From the NCBI GenBank assembly GCA_051660685.1, contig JBOFQB010000105.1, positions 1 through 39,608 of the forward strand: DNA of 39,608 bases, written 5' to 3'. The stretch is from JAVBSX01 sp051660685. GTDB taxonomy: Bacteria; Planctomycetota; Planctomycetia; Pirellulales; Thermoguttaceae. The notes under the pieces were generated by a model. That model did not search any database. It was not told the origin of the DNA and saw only the letters and a program-made list of their open reading frames with translations. Shown in pieces: positions 8,144-17,114 of the stretch (positions within the stretch are counted from its first letter, which is position 1; the number at the start of each line of letters is the position of its first letter). The position numbers were made by a program, and so were the translations under genes.

Positions 8144-10474
8144 ATGTTGCGATTGTTTTTTCAACGGACTTGTTTCCTGATTTGCGTTCTCTTTTTTCTG
8201 AGTGATCCGCTCGCTTATGCTCTTGAAATACAGGAAATTCAGGTCGGCATTAACGGTTATTACAAAAACGGTATGTGGACGCCGATTTATGTTTCTTGGA
8301 CCTCAGAACCGGTTGATCCTCTTTCCGTTTTTGTTGACGTTTTGACCGTTGATTCCGACGGAACCCCGGTTTACACCAAAACGGCATCTTCGGTCTTCAC
8401 CAATTGCGGGTCGGCCCTTGTTTATGTAAAATTAGGACAGGAAGAAGGTAACGTAACGGTTCAAATTCGTTCTCAGGAAGATGCCCAAATTCTCGCTCAA
8501 CATTCCATTGAACCGGTTGTGTCTGAAATACGCGGTTTTTCCCGGACAATACTCCGTTCCAATGATCTCGGGACACTGTTTCTTTCGCCGATTCCAACCG
8601 ACCGTCCCTTCTATTTGCTGATTGGCGATTCGGATACGGCTGTTCAGGAAGTAATCGGTCAACTGTTGCTCAAAGACAATCGCCGACCCGTTATTGTTCT
8701 CCTTGATTCACTTGAACGATTACCGAATTTGGCAATTGGTTATGACGCGGTTGAATTGGTTATCCTGACCACTTCGATTCCGTCAATTTTCGAAAACAGG
8801 ACCAATCAGGATGTCCGTATTCAAGCCTTGTCCGATTGGTTGGCTCTTGGGGGTAAAATGTTGTTTTGTCCGGGCGAAAACAGTGAACCCTTTCTTGCAC
8901 AATCGGATTCCCCGCTTGTCCCGTTTTTGCCCGGTCGTTTTCGGAACATGACGGAATTACGAAGCGGCAAAGCATTGGAGTTGTATACAGGAAGTCATCG
9001 TCCGATTTACATGGACGGAACGGACCTTGCTCCGTATATGAAATTGCCCGTTCTTGGCGACGTGGACGGTAAAATCGAGGTTGTCGAAGGAGATTTGCCG
9101 ATTGTGATTCGTTCGTCCTACGGTTTTGGAACCTTGACGTATTTTGCAGGTGATCTGGATGCACCTGCTCTCAAAGATTGGCGGGAACGGAGCCGGTTTC
9201 TGCTGCAAGTGTTGGGTTGGAATGATACAAAGGGTCGGACAACGAGTATGGAATCTCTTGCGTTGATTCATTTAGGTTATAGTGACATTTCGGGACAGAT
9301 TCGGAGTTCGACCGATCAATGGACCGGGTTGCAGATTGTCCCCTTTTCACTCCTGCTCATTCTCCTCGTCCTTTACTTGGGTGTTGTCGGTCCCCTCGAT
9401 TGGTTGCTCGTTCATAAAATCCTCAAACGTCCACAATGGACCTGGATCACTTTTCCGCTTGAAATCACCCTCTTTTGTCTGATTGCCCTTTCACTCGGTT
9501 CAAGTGCCCGAAATTATCCGCTTGCCCTGAATCAGGTCGATCTGTTCGATATTGACGCTAAAACCGGTTTAATGCGGACAAGCAGTTGGTTGGGCATTTT
9601 CAGTCCCCAAGATGCAACGTATCATCTTTCCTTGCGTCCTGAAACCCAGTCTTTGCGAACAGTGTGTAAGGCGGATCGGTTTCACCTGAATTGGTTGGGT
9701 CTTGCAGGAAGTGGTTTGGGGGGAATGAATCCGAAACGGGTTTCGCCAACTCTTTGGGACCAACCTTATTTGTATCGAGATGACTCACCTGATTTGCAGG
9801 ATGTCCCGATTCTGGTCCGGTCCTCCAAAACTTTTTTCGGGGAATGGAGTGTTGGGGCCGAACAAGTTGCTGTCCATTCAGGACCGCAGAAAGATTTGAA
9901 TCTTTCTGCGACGAATTCCTCATCACTTTTTGGAGAGATACGTCTGATCGACCGTGAAGGGGTTCCAAGAGGGACATTGGTCAACGATCTTCCTGTTCCG
10001 CTTGAAAATGCTCTTTTGGTGTATGGACGTTGGGCGTTAAAATTGGGGCGATTGGAACCGGGTCAGTCCCTCAACATTGGTACTCAAACGGTTCGTCGGG
10101 AACTCCCCTTTATTCTGAATTCAACGGAAATGGGTCTTGATGATTCCCAGAATCGAATTGGCGAATCGGCTGCAACACATAAAACATCCTATAATCCAAG
10201 AGCGAGTGATGCTTGGCCGATTTTGCGAACGTTGTCGTTTTTTGAGGCATTTGGCGGAGTTGAAAAGATCGGACTGGACAATTCGTTGCACCCTCATCTC
10301 GATTGGAGTCCGTTGTTGCAAACCAATAGTGCTGTTTTAATCGGTTCCGTTCCTCCTGATTCCCTTCCTCTTGGAAGTCGGTTGACCCTTTCCTCGGACG
10401 GAGTGCAACGGGAATACCGCGAACGAAAATCCCTTGTTGTTCGTGTTCTCTTATCTGTTCAAAAACAACAATGA
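8144..10474 (+). CDS. exported membrane protein of gliding-type ABC locus (amidotransferase-like fold, GPLDW motif)
   Basis: No precise function is known. From the ATG at 8144 the protein has 776 residues. It begins with a good signal peptide (MLRLFFQRTCFLICVLFFLS). The upstream in-frame start at 8066 would lie inside the inverted-repeat element, so I reject it. An extracytoplasmic beta-rich domain is followed by a segment resembling a glutamine-amidotransferase-like fold (SDWLALGGKMLFCPG). Two membrane helices follow at about 399-421 and 433-455, joined by VVGPLDWLLVHKIL and WTWITFPLE. This GPLD(W/Y)...TWITFP signature recurs in membrane proteins encoded beside ABC ATPases and GldG-type proteins. 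A long C-terminal domain follows. The stop codon is one base from the start of the ABC ATPase gene, so the two are almost certainly translationally coupled. Confidence 0.7.
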   Translation: MLRLFFQRTCFLICVLFFLSDPLAYALEIQEIQVGINGYYKNGMWTPIYVSWTSEPVDPLSVFVDVLTVDSDGTPVYTKTASSVFTNCGSALVYVKLGQEEGNVTVQIRSQEDAQILAQHSIEPVVSEIRGFSRTILRSNDLGTLFLSPIPTDRPFYLLIGDSDTAVQEVIGQLLLKDNRRPVIVLLDSLERLPNLAIGYDAVELVILTTSIPSIFENRTNQDVRIQALSDWLALGGKMLFCPGENSEPFLAQSDSPLVPFLPGRFRNMTELRSGKALELYTGSHRPIYMDGTDLAPYMKLPVLGDVDGKIEVVEGDLPIVIRSSYGFGTLTYFAGDLDAPALKDWRERSRFLLQVLGWNDTKGRTTSMESLALIHLGYSDISGQIRSSTDQWTGLQIVPFSLLLILLVLYLGVVGPLDWLLVHKILKRPQWTWITFPLEITLFCLIALSLGSSARNYPLALNQVDLFDIDAKTGLMRTSSWLGIFSPQDATYHLSLRPETQSLRTVCKADRFHLNWLGLAGSGLGGMNPKRVSPTLWDQPYLYRDDSPDLQDVPILVRSSKTFFGEWSVGAEQVAVHSGPQKDLNLSATNSSSLFGEIRLIDREGVPRGTLVNDLPVPLENALLVYGRWALKLGRLEPGQSLNIGTQTVRRELPFILNSTEMGLDDSQNRIGESAATHKTSYNPRASDAWPILRTLSFFEAFGGVEKIGLDNSLHPHLDWSPLLQTNSAVLIGSVPPDSLPLGSRLTLSSDGVQREYRERKSLVVRVLLSVQKQQ

Positions 10475-10475
10475 A

Positions 10476-11204
10476 ATGATTGAGGTTCATAATCTGTGCA
10501 AAAAATATGGAGAAGAAGAATCAACCTCATTTTATGCGGTTGATCGGGTCTCTTTTTCGGCACAATCCGGGGAAATTTTTGGACTGTTGGGACCTAATGG
10601 AGCAGGGAAGACGACGATTCTCCGTATTTTGAGTACGATTCTTTTGCCCAGTTCAGGAACTGTCAACATTGCCGGTTTCGATGTCGTCGATCACCCCGAT
10701 TCTGTTCGGGCCAACATAGGGTATATTTCCAATAATACCGCCGTTTATGATCGAATGACCGCTTGGGAAATGGTTGCCTATTTTGGTGAACTTTACGGTC
10801 TTGAAAAACGGGAATTGCGGGATCGTATGGAATCGTTATTTGAACGGTTGCAGATGAATGATTTTCGTGATCGGTTGGGAGAGAAAATGTCAACCGGCAT
10901 GAAACAGAAAGTGTCGATTGCGCGAGCCTTGATTCACAATCCGCCTGTTCTCATTTTTGACGAACCGACGATTGGTCTTGACGTTTTGGTTGCGCGGTCG
11001 CTTTTGCAGATGATACAACAATTGCGCAAAGAGGGGAAGTGTATTGTTTTTTCGACCCATATTATGCGTGAGGTCGAACGATTATGTGATCGGGTTGCGA
11101 TTTTGAATCGGGGACAGATTTTGGCAAATGGAACCGTTCTCGAATTATGCGAGAAATACAGCGAGCCGGATTTGGAAGAACTATTTTTTCAATTGGTCGT
11201 TTAG
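10476..11204 (+). CDS. ABC transporter ATP-binding protein (NatA/GldA-like)
   Basis: This cytoplasmic ATPase of 242 residues would power an ABC-2 type exporter. Walker A is GPNGAGKTT at residues 39-47, the signature loop is MSTGMKQK near 138 (STGMK replacing LSGGQ, common in the NatA group), Walker B is VLIFDEP near 158, and the switch histidine lies in FSTHIM. I use the ATG at 10476 because MIEVHNLCKKYG is the canonical beginning. The longer frame from 10434 overlaps the previous gene. No permease is adjacent; the nearest candidate is the GldF/GldG fusion at 20303. The TAG stop lies inside a REP-like element beginning at 11199. Confidence 0.93.
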   Translation: MIEVHNLCKKYGEEESTSFYAVDRVSFSAQSGEIFGLLGPNGAGKTTILRILSTILLPSSGTVNIAGFDVVDHPDSVRANIGYISNNTAVYDRMTAWEMVAYFGELYGLEKRELRDRMESLFERLQMNDFRDRLGEKMSTGMKQKVSIARALIHNPPVLIFDEPTIGLDVLVARSLLQMIQQLRKEGKCIVFSTHIMREVERLCDRVAILNRGQILANGTVLELCEKYSEPDLEELFFQLVV

Positions 11205-11260
11205 CCGAGGAACATCGTTCCGCGCGTAATGAAGCGCAGAACGTTGTTCTGCGGCTAAAC
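11199..11260. repeat. REP-like pair, inverted (stop codon of ABC gene lies inside)
   Basis: Two units face each other: GTTTAGCCGAGGAAC-ATC-GTTCCGCGCG on the left and CGCAGAAC-GTT-GTTCTGCGGCTAAAC on the right. The stem of the right unit is CGCAGAAC/GTTCTGCG, with paired changes relative to CGCGATAC/GTATCGCG elsewhere. The first TAG of the left unit (11202-11204) terminates the ABC ATPase gene. Confidence 0.85.
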
Positions 11261-11292
11261 GACACGAATGTATTGAGGGACCAGAAGAGCTT

Positions 11293-11298
11293 TATAAT
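11293..11298 (+). promoter_or_regulatory. candidate -10 box for tyrS
   Basis: A perfect TATAAT lies 21 bp before the tyrS start. The best -35 match, TTGAGG at 11273-11278, leaves only a 14-bp spacer, so the pairing is weak. No T-box leader fits between the REP pair and the gene. Confidence 0.3.
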
Positions 11299-11318
11299 TT
11301 TATAACACGAAAAGACGA

Positions 11319-12596
11319 ATGATGAACATTTATGAGGAATTGAATTGGCGGGGATTGATACATCAATCGACGGACGAAAAACTGGGGGACATTTTGCGGG
11401 AGAAACCTCGCTGTGTTTATGCCGGTTTTGACCCAACTGCGGAAAGTCTGCATGTCGGGCATTTTGTTCCGCTGATGAATTTGCGACGATTTCAAAAAGC
11501 CGGACATACACCGATTGCTCTTTTGGGCGGGGCAACCGGGATGATTGGCGATCCAAGTGGAAAAAGCGAGGAACGGAATTTGCTCTCTGAAGAGACGGTT
11601 CGACAGAATGTCGAGTCCATACAAACTCAAATGAGTCGGTTCCTCGATTTTGAAGCGGGAAAATACCGGGCGGTTGTGACGAACAATCTTGATTGGATCG
11701 GCAAGTTTTCGTACCTCGAATTTTTACGCGATATTGGCAAGCATTTTCCCGTCAATGTCATGCTCTCGAAAGATTCCGTCAAACAACGTCTTGAACGGTC
11801 CGATTCCGGTCTCAGTTACACCGAATTCAGTTACATGCTTTTACAAGCATTCGATTTTGTGCATCTGCGCCGAACGTACAACTGTGAATTGCAGATTGGG
11901 GGGAGCGATCAATGGGGCAATATAACGGCGGGGATTGATTTGGCCCGACGTTTGGATTCCGTTCAACTGTATGGTATTACCTGTCCTTTGTTGACGAAAA
12001 GTGACGGAAAAAAAATGGGAAAGACGGAATCGGGAACGATCTGGCTTGACCCCAAAAAGACCAGTCCGTATGACTTTTTTCAATACTGGATCAACCTTGA
12101 TGATGCGGATGTCAACAAGGTCCTCTGTTTCTTCACGGAAATTCCGCAAGAAGAACTGCAATCCTTAATGTCCGAGCACCTCAAGGACCCGGCAAAGCGG
12201 GTTGCTCAAAAACGTTTAGCCGAAGAACTGACACGATTGGTTCATGGAGAAGAAGGTCTGTCGATTGCGCGAAGTGCGACGGAAATCTTTTTTGGCGGGG
12301 AAATCACCCGATTGAACGACGCCCAACTTCTCTCGATTTTCGCCGATGTTCCCGGTTGTGTTCTTCCAAGAACGCAATTACGAGAAGGACTTTCGTTGAT
12401 TGATGCACTTTGTGCGGCGAAATTGGCCTCTTCAAAAGGGGAAGCGCGACGGACGATTCAGCAAGGGGGGGCGTACATCAACAACCGTCCGGTTTCGCAA
12501 CCTGACTGTCAATTGAGCGAAGATGATCTGGTCGGCGAAACCGTTCTGGTTTTGCGGTCTGGAAAAAAACGGTATGGGCTGATTCGCTTCGAATGA
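11319..12596 (+). CDS. tyrS: tyrosyl-tRNA synthetase
   Basis: TyrS charges tRNA-Tyr with tyrosine using ATP. The protein has 425 residues, the normal size for the bacterial long form. The class I signature is HVGH at residues 45-48. The tyrosine-binding YAGFDPTAESLHVGH segment is intact. GGSDQWGN lies mid-protein. The KMSKS-equivalent loop reads KKMGKT near residue 232, a common variant in bacterial TyrRS. A C-terminal S4-type RNA-binding domain (SLIDALCAAKLASSKGEARR... GGAYINNRPV) covers roughly 355-420. The start could be either of two adjacent ATG codons (11319 or 11322). It is the only housekeeping translation gene here apart from the tRNA, and it is probably transcribed alone, given the REP pair upstream. 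Confidence 0.96.
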   Translation: MMNIYEELNWRGLIHQSTDEKLGDILREKPRCVYAGFDPTAESLHVGHFVPLMNLRRFQKAGHTPIALLGGATGMIGDPSGKSEERNLLSEETVRQNVESIQTQMSRFLDFEAGKYRAVVTNNLDWIGKFSYLEFLRDIGKHFPVNVMLSKDSVKQRLERSDSGLSYTEFSYMLLQAFDFVHLRRTYNCELQIGGSDQWGNITAGIDLARRLDSVQLYGITCPLLTKSDGKKMGKTESGTIWLDPKKTSPYDFFQYWINLDDADVNKVLCFFTEIPQEELQSLMSEHLKDPAKRVAQKRLAEELTRLVHGEEGLSIARSATEIFFGGEITRLNDAQLLSIFADVPGCVLPRTQLREGLSLIDALCAAKLASSKGEARRTIQQGGAYINNRPVSQPDCQLSEDDLVGETVLVLRSGKKRYGLIRFE

Positions 12597-12853
12597 TTTG
12601 GTATACTTGATCCTGTTGTGCATCTCTGTTTTTGCGATTTTTGATAAAAAATGGACACGCAAGTGTGGTGTTCTGTCGCGTCCGCCTTTTAGAAGACGGA
12701 AGAAACGGTATAAAGAGGGATGCCCTGTTGAAAATTTCTGGTGTTTCGCACATCAAAACCCCGCAACGGGGGGTGTGCGAGTATGAGGCCCTTTCAAAAT
12801 GTGTGGAACAGGGCCGATTGGTTTCCCTCAAACCTTTTGCTGTAAAGCCTTGT

Positions 12854-15193
12854 ATGCAATTGACTCATTTGACCCGACATTTTAAGAATGCTTTTTTGCA
12901 GTCCGTTCAGTCGAGAGGTTGGTTGTCTTCCCTCGTGATGTTCTACTGCGCTTTGGCCGTTGTCGTCATTTTCGGTGTCTCCGCCCTGATGTACACCGGT
13001 TTGCGATCCGAAGTTATGGCGAAAGAAAGTGTCGAAAAATTAGACCGACTCCAAGTTATCATCGCTTCTTTATGGTCCTGTCGGGTGATTGGTCGTGATA
13101 TTCTTTTACGCGATAATAATCAGGAACAGGAGGAACTTTACGAGAAGTATTTGGCCAAATTCAAGGAATTGGAAAAGTTAATGGATGATTATACGCGGGA
13201 CTATGCGGGGGAGAATGCAGGGGATTTTCGTCAGCTGATTGAACGGGAAAACGAATATCGGCGGAAAATGGTGGAATCTGCCGACATAAAAATAGCGGGA
13301 GGAAATGATGAAGAGGCGATTATCGCGTTGAGAAGTGTGACCCCGATTGCAGTTGATTTTTTTGAAAACATGGAAACTTTTCGCAATCACGAACGAGAAC
13401 AAGTCAATAAAGTCATTAATGGTAATAAATTCCTGACAACAGCAGCCGCTTTTATTTTTGCGGCTCTTTCCTGTATCGGGGCTGTCTATCTGGTGATGAT
13501 GATTCATACGATTCGTGAACAATCCGTTTTGGCCCGAAAAGCCGATATTGCCAAAAGTGAATTTATGGCGAATATGAGTCATGAAATTCGCACGCCAATG
13601 AATGGTGTCATTGGATTGACCCATCTTTTGGCGAAAACCCCTTTGACGGATTTGCAACGACAGTATGTTCGGTCGATAGAACAAAGCGGCAACTCGCTTT
13701 TGACGGTGATCAATGACATTCTGGACTTTTCCAAAATCGAGGCGGGCATGTTGCAATTGGCGAACACCCCTTTTTCCGTTCGTCTCGTCTTTGAAGGTGT
13801 CTGCGAGTCCGTTTCCCTTTTGGTTTACGAAAAAGGACTCAAATTGTCCCTTTTTGTTGCAAGTGATATTCCCCCAGTTTTAGAAGGAGATGATGGTCGT
13901 CTTCGACAAGTGCTAATGAACCTCGTTGGAAATGCCGTGAAATTCACGCAGGATGGAGAAATCATTCTGCGAGTGTCCCGATTGTATCCGGGTGAAAAAT
14001 TTTCTTTACCTCACACAATTCAACATGAAAAGACCTGGGACCCGGCTGCGATGTCCCCGGGTGATCGGTGTTTTCTCGCAGTCAGTGTATCAGATACTGG
14101 TATAGGTATTCCCCAAGATGCCGTCATGACTCTCTTTGACCCTTTTGTACAGCTTGATGCATCCAGTACACGCAAACATGGAGGGACCGGATTGGGCTTG
14201 TCGATCTGCAAAAGTTTGGTCCACCTTATGAATGGTGAAATTCATGTCGAAAGTGAGCCGGGATGTGGATCGACGTTTTGGTTCACCTGTGATTTGGGGG
14301 TTCCTGAAAATCAACCGCAAGACATTCTCCCGGTTTATGCTCAGCGAAGCCTTTTGATTTTTGATGTGAATCCCCTGTTCAGAGAATCATTGCGTTTTTT
14401 ATTGTCCGCAACCCAAATTCAGGTCGATGAAGCCGATTCTCCTGAAGAATTGCAGAAAAAAGTCGTTGACCGCGAAAGAAAGGGTCATCCTTATGATCTG
14501 GTTCTTCTGGACTATGAATATCCGGGTCTGAACATTACGGAACTTTTGGGAGGACTTCAGCAGACGTTAAGTTTTTCGCGGACGGAGTATATTGCGACAT
14601 TTTCAGTTGGCAGCAAATTTGACCCCAACACGATACAATTGCCGGGCAAGATCAATTACCTAACGAAACCAATTTCGCGGGCGATTCTTTGGGACACCTT
14701 AAAAACAGTGTTGGGGGAACAGGAAGAGTGCGAGAAAACGATTCCGGTTGTGACAGATGAACGTGTTGCGGTTGATGAAGCGGGACCCCAAGTGCTGAAA
14801 ATCCTTCTGGTCGAAGATGTCAAAATCAATGTCATGGTTGCAACGGCCTTGCTCCATTCGCAAGGGCATACCGTTGAAACGGCGGAAAACGGATTACTTG
14901 CGTTGGAAAAATTGCGGCAACAAGATTATGATGTTGTTTTGATGGACTGTCAGATGCCTGAAATGGACGGGTATCAATGTACGGAAGCGATTCGTTCGGG
15001 CGATTCGGGTGTCAGGAATCCGACGATTTCTATTATAGCAATGACAGCCCATGCAATGACGGGAGATCGGGAAAAGTGTCTTGCAAGTGGTATGAATGAT
15101 TATGTTTCGAAGCCGATTGACCCGAAACAGCTTTCCTTGGCGTTAGGGCGTGTCCATGGGACAGCGGATCAGGAAAAGCCCCGTCCCTCCTGA
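12854..15193 (+). CDS. hybrid sensor histidine kinase, 4HB_MCP-like sensor, two receiver domains
   Basis: This is an inner-membrane sensor kinase of 779 residues from the ATG at 12854, just before the first membrane helix. In-frame upstream starts back to 12632 add sequence without recognisable features. Order: helix (about 21-45), extracytoplasmic four-helix-bundle sensor like 4HB_MCP, helix (about 191-216), HisKA with MSHEIRTPMNG (phospho-acceptor His about 243), HATPase with N box LMNLVGNAVKF, DTGIGI and GGTGLGLSI, receiver 1 (about 497-620) and receiver 2 (about 648-770). Receiver 1 starts LLIFDVNPLF, lacking the usual acidic pair, but keeps LLDYE. Receiver 2 is canonical, with LVEDVKIN, LMDCQMPEMDG and the Lys of VSKPID. 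No HPt domain or response regulator is adjacent, so the output is unknown. The ligand is unknown. Confidence 0.92.
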   Translation: MQLTHLTRHFKNAFLQSVQSRGWLSSLVMFYCALAVVVIFGVSALMYTGLRSEVMAKESVEKLDRLQVIIASLWSCRVIGRDILLRDNNQEQEELYEKYLAKFKELEKLMDDYTRDYAGENAGDFRQLIERENEYRRKMVESADIKIAGGNDEEAIIALRSVTPIAVDFFENMETFRNHEREQVNKVINGNKFLTTAAAFIFAALSCIGAVYLVMMIHTIREQSVLARKADIAKSEFMANMSHEIRTPMNGVIGLTHLLAKTPLTDLQRQYVRSIEQSGNSLLTVINDILDFSKIEAGMLQLANTPFSVRLVFEGVCESVSLLVYEKGLKLSLFVASDIPPVLEGDDGRLRQVLMNLVGNAVKFTQDGEIILRVSRLYPGEKFSLPHTIQHEKTWDPAAMSPGDRCFLAVSVSDTGIGIPQDAVMTLFDPFVQLDASSTRKHGGTGLGLSICKSLVHLMNGEIHVESEPGCGSTFWFTCDLGVPENQPQDILPVYAQRSLLIFDVNPLFRESLRFLLSATQIQVDEADSPEELQKKVVDRERKGHPYDLVLLDYEYPGLNITELLGGLQQTLSFSRTEYIATFSVGSKFDPNTIQLPGKINYLTKPISRAILWDTLKTVLGEQEECEKTIPVVTDERVAVDEAGPQVLKILLVEDVKINVMVATALLHSQGHTVETAENGLLALEKLRQQDYDVVLMDCQMPEMDGYQCTEAIRSGDSGVRNPTISIIAMTAHAMTGDREKCLASGMNDYVSKPIDPKQLSLALGRVHGTADQEKPRPS

Positions 15194-15320
15194 ACGGACG
15201 GTCCTTCTGTTTTCCGGTTCTGCGTGTTCAACAAGAAAATGAGACACACAGACAGGTCCTATGAAATGAGACCGCAGAAAGGGGCCGCAAATGCGGCGAA
15301 AAAGATGCCAAAAGATAAAG

Positions 15321-15393
15321 TGGAGCTAGACGGACTTGAACCGACGACCCCCGCGTTGCAAACGCGATGCTCTCCCAACTGAGCTATAGCCCC
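15321..15393 (-). tRNA. tRNA-Ala(TGC)
   Basis: The minus strand folds as a complete 73-nt tRNA. The acceptor stem is GGGGCTA/TAGCTCC with the G3-U70 wobble pair that identifies alanine tRNAs. The D arm is AGCTCAGTTGGGAGAGC, the anticodon loop TTTGCAA with anticodon TGC (15358-15360), and the T arm contains GGTTCAAGTCC. The discriminator base is A. The 3' CCA is not encoded. It lies downstream of, and on the same strand as, the two small envelope genes. Confidence 0.97.
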
Positions 15394-15503
15394 GACGAAT
15401 CGGACAAAATGCGGCTTGATGGGCACAAACAACGGCAAAAAGCAATTGCAAAGCCCGCTTCAAGCAAGCACTGAACGGGAAGGATTCTATCTCAAATTGC
15501 ACG

Positions 15504-15779
15504 TTATGCAAGACCGGGACCGAAAATTTCCTGAACAACCGGCATCAAAATTTGCGCTCGCGGTATTCCCGATAAAGGATCAGGTCCATGTGAGGCGACT
15601 TCGAGATAGAGGAAAATGACCGCAATAATCATTGCAATGAGCGAAATCAGCAACATCACGGTGTATCGGTCCGCTCGCGGTTTCACCCGATTCGTCGGAA
15701 CCGTCCCCGTCTTCACTCCCTCCGTCTCCCCCTTGCTCTTCTTTTCCCGTTTCCCCTTCTTAGTTGGCGGTTGCGACAT
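15504..15779 (-). CDS. small single-pass membrane protein, unknown function
   Basis: I do not recognise this 91-residue protein. It has a strongly basic, Lys-rich N-terminus (MSQPPTKKGKREKKSKGE), one membrane helix (about residues 41-60, YTVMLLISLIAMIIAVIFLY) and a short C-terminal part containing DPLSGIPRAQ. The charge pattern suggests an N-in, C-out topology. Its start overlaps the end of the upstream coiled-coil gene by 20 bp, so the two are very probably one transcription unit with coupled translation and may work together at the envelope. Overlap and a conserved-looking membrane pattern are the main reasons for calling it real. Confidence 0.7.
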   Translation of the reverse strand: MSQPPTKKGKREKKSKGETEGVKTGTVPTNRVKPRADRYTVMLLISLIAMIIAVIFLYLEVASHGPDPLSGIPRAQILMPVVQEIFGPGLA

Positions 15780-16656
15780 GACTATCCCTCTTCATTTGGT
15801 ACTTTTGACGCTCTTGCGAAAATTCACTCGTTACTACGTCCTCAGGTTGAATCGTTCCCCGTCGATACTCCGGCAAAACCTTGCACGCCGCTCGATTCGG
15901 CTCTGTCAATAAGACCTCGACAACCCCGAGATAAACGTCCTTTCCGTCCGCCTTACGATAAACATCGAGCTGATGTCCCTTCATCAAACCTGTATCCTCT
16001 CCTATCGAAATCTCAACCAAGCCGTTTGGTCGGACTTCGGTGATTTGACCAGCAACCTGAAAGGGCGGAATCCCTTGATAAAGGGACGGAACCGGTTTCA
16101 AGCCGAATTGGTCTAGGACGACTTTGGCATCATTGTATTGCTGGACCAGTTCCTGACTGACCGCTTCAAGGTTGGAGAGTTGCATGGACCAATAATGGGC
16201 TTCGTCCGACTTTTTGACATATTCGGTGAACAAGGCGTTCCAGTCCTGTTGCGTTTTGCGGAATTTTTCGCGGAGAGAAACCAACTCAGCTCGGGCGGTT
16301 TGCATTTCATCATGTGTTGCACGAACCGTTGCAAGTGCCGTAATCATCTGCGTTTGCAAGGTTGTCAGGTCCGTGTTCTTCGCTTCCAATTCCCGATTGA
16401 TCTCTTCCCGAGCTGTTGTCAACGCCGCAATTTCATTCCCCTTTTGGGCCAGTTTTTCGTCGCAACTCTTTTGCAGATTCGTCATTTTCGCCTGTAAAGC
16501 CGACAAATCGGATTTCGCTTTGTCCAATTCGAGCTTTTTGGTTTTTGCAACTTCCCGCCAATTATTACTGGTTGAATAGACGGAAATCGCAAACGACATG
16601 AAGACGAGACTCATGACGAGGATCGTTACGATGAAAATTTTTCCGACGATGTTCAT
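15760..16656 (-). CDS. membrane-anchored coiled-coil protein with C-terminal beta domain
   Basis: This 298-residue protein has an N-terminal membrane anchor or uncleaved signal (about 5-28). A long coiled coil follows (about 35-180, heptads rich in Leu, Ala, Glu and Lys). A C-terminal beta domain (about 200-290) contains QITEVRPNGLVEISIGEDTG followed by MKGHQLDVYR and YLGVVEVL. That last pattern resembles the FlgT C-terminal-like or small beta-barrel domains found in other planctomycete coiled-coil proteins. It probably sits on the outer face of the inner membrane and spans part of the periplasm. The function is unknown. It overlaps the next gene by 20 bp. Confidence 0.75.
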   Translation of the reverse strand: MNIVGKIFIVTILVMSLVFMSFAISVYSTSNNWREVAKTKKLELDKAKSDLSALQAKMTNLQKSCDEKLAQKGNEIAALTTAREEINRELEAKNTDLTTLQTQMITALATVRATHDEMQTARAELVSLREKFRKTQQDWNALFTEYVKKSDEAHYWSMQLSNLEAVSQELVQQYNDAKVVLDQFGLKPVPSLYQGIPPFQVAGQITEVRPNGLVEISIGEDTGLMKGHQLDVYRKADGKDVYLGVVEVLLTEPNRAACKVLPEYRRGTIQPEDVVTSEFSQERQKYQMKRDSHVATAN

Positions 16657-16667
16657 TGGTTTTCCTT

Positions 16668-16696
16668 CACGCGGAACAATGTTCCCCGGTTAATGT
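16668..16696. repeat. decayed REP-like unit
   Basis: The sequence CACGCGGAACAATGTTCCCC keeps the GGAAC/GTTCC stem, followed by a GGTTAA tail in place of GGCTAA. It lies directly upstream of the start codon of the minus-strand coiled-coil gene. Confidence 0.55.
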
Positions 16697-16763
16697 TGTC
16701 AACCGTGTCAATAGGGTCACACAAGGTAAGGTCGTTGTGCGACTTCACAAAGGATGCTGACCT

Positions 16764-16793
16764 AGTATAGCTTGTCTAAACGACCTAGAGCAA
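16764..16793 (-). promoter_or_regulatory. candidate promoter of the coiled-coil gene pair
   Basis: On the minus strand a TATACT box (16764-16769) lies 18 bp after TTGCTC (16788-16793). The -10 match is good and the -35 match poor. It would give a 5' leader of about 100 nt for the gene starting at 16656. Confidence 0.3.
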
Positions 16794-16910
16794 AAATTTT
16801 TGGTAAATTCTGGATTTTCCTTGACTGTTTCAGGCGAAACACTCGACAAGTTTTGCATTTTGGGTAAAATCCGCACAATTGGCAGGTTTGTCCCGTTTGG
16901 ACGGTTCTCA

Positions 16911-16940
16911 ACGCGCGGTACGTTGTATCGCGGCTAAACG
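16911..16940. repeat. REP-like palindromic unit (single)
   Basis: This copy reads ACGCGCGGTAC-GTT-GTATCGCGG plus CTAAACG. One stem pair is changed from A-T to G-T, which a folded RNA would tolerate as a wobble pair. Confidence 0.8.
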
Positions 16941-17033
16941 ATTAGGTCTATTAGAACGAAGTTTGTGCTAAAAGGCAATAGACCGTTGCCGGAATTTCAG
17001 GGTTCGTTACATAGTTTGTCCAAAATTTTCATC

Positions 17034-17106
17034 CGTTTAGCCGAGGAACAACGTTCCGCGCGTATTGAAATTTTATGCGCGCGATACGTTGTATCGTGGT
17101 TAAACG
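17034..17106. repeat. REP-like pair, inverted
   Basis: The left unit is GTTTAGCCGAGGAAC-AAC-GTTCCGCGCGTA and the right unit is GCGCGATAC-GTT-GTATCGTGGTTAAAC, separated by about 13 bp. It is nearly identical in layout to 31226-31297. Its end abuts the GAGGA ribosome-binding site of the DUF167 gene. Confidence 0.88.
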
Positions 17107-17114
17107 AGGAAACG

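Larger units (their letters stand above)
16657..17114. other. 458 bp intergenic region rich in REP-like units
   Basis: The gap separates the minus-strand coiled-coil gene from the plus-strand DUF167 gene. It contains a decayed REP-like unit (16668-16696), an intact single unit (16911-16940) and an inverted pair (17034-17106). A candidate minus-strand promoter lies at 16764-16793. I see no coding frame: the upstream extension of the DUF167 frame to 16965 is translated REP sequence. Confidence 0.7.

Noticed and set aside
12598..12853. N-terminal extension of hybrid kinase 1 and a short overlapping frame
   Set aside because: No recognisable features, and the first helix of the kinase follows directly after the ATG at 12854.
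15270..15300. GCCGCAAATGCGGC hairpin downstream of tRNA-Ala as a terminator
   Set aside because: The stem is only 5 bp and is not followed by a T run on the minus strand.
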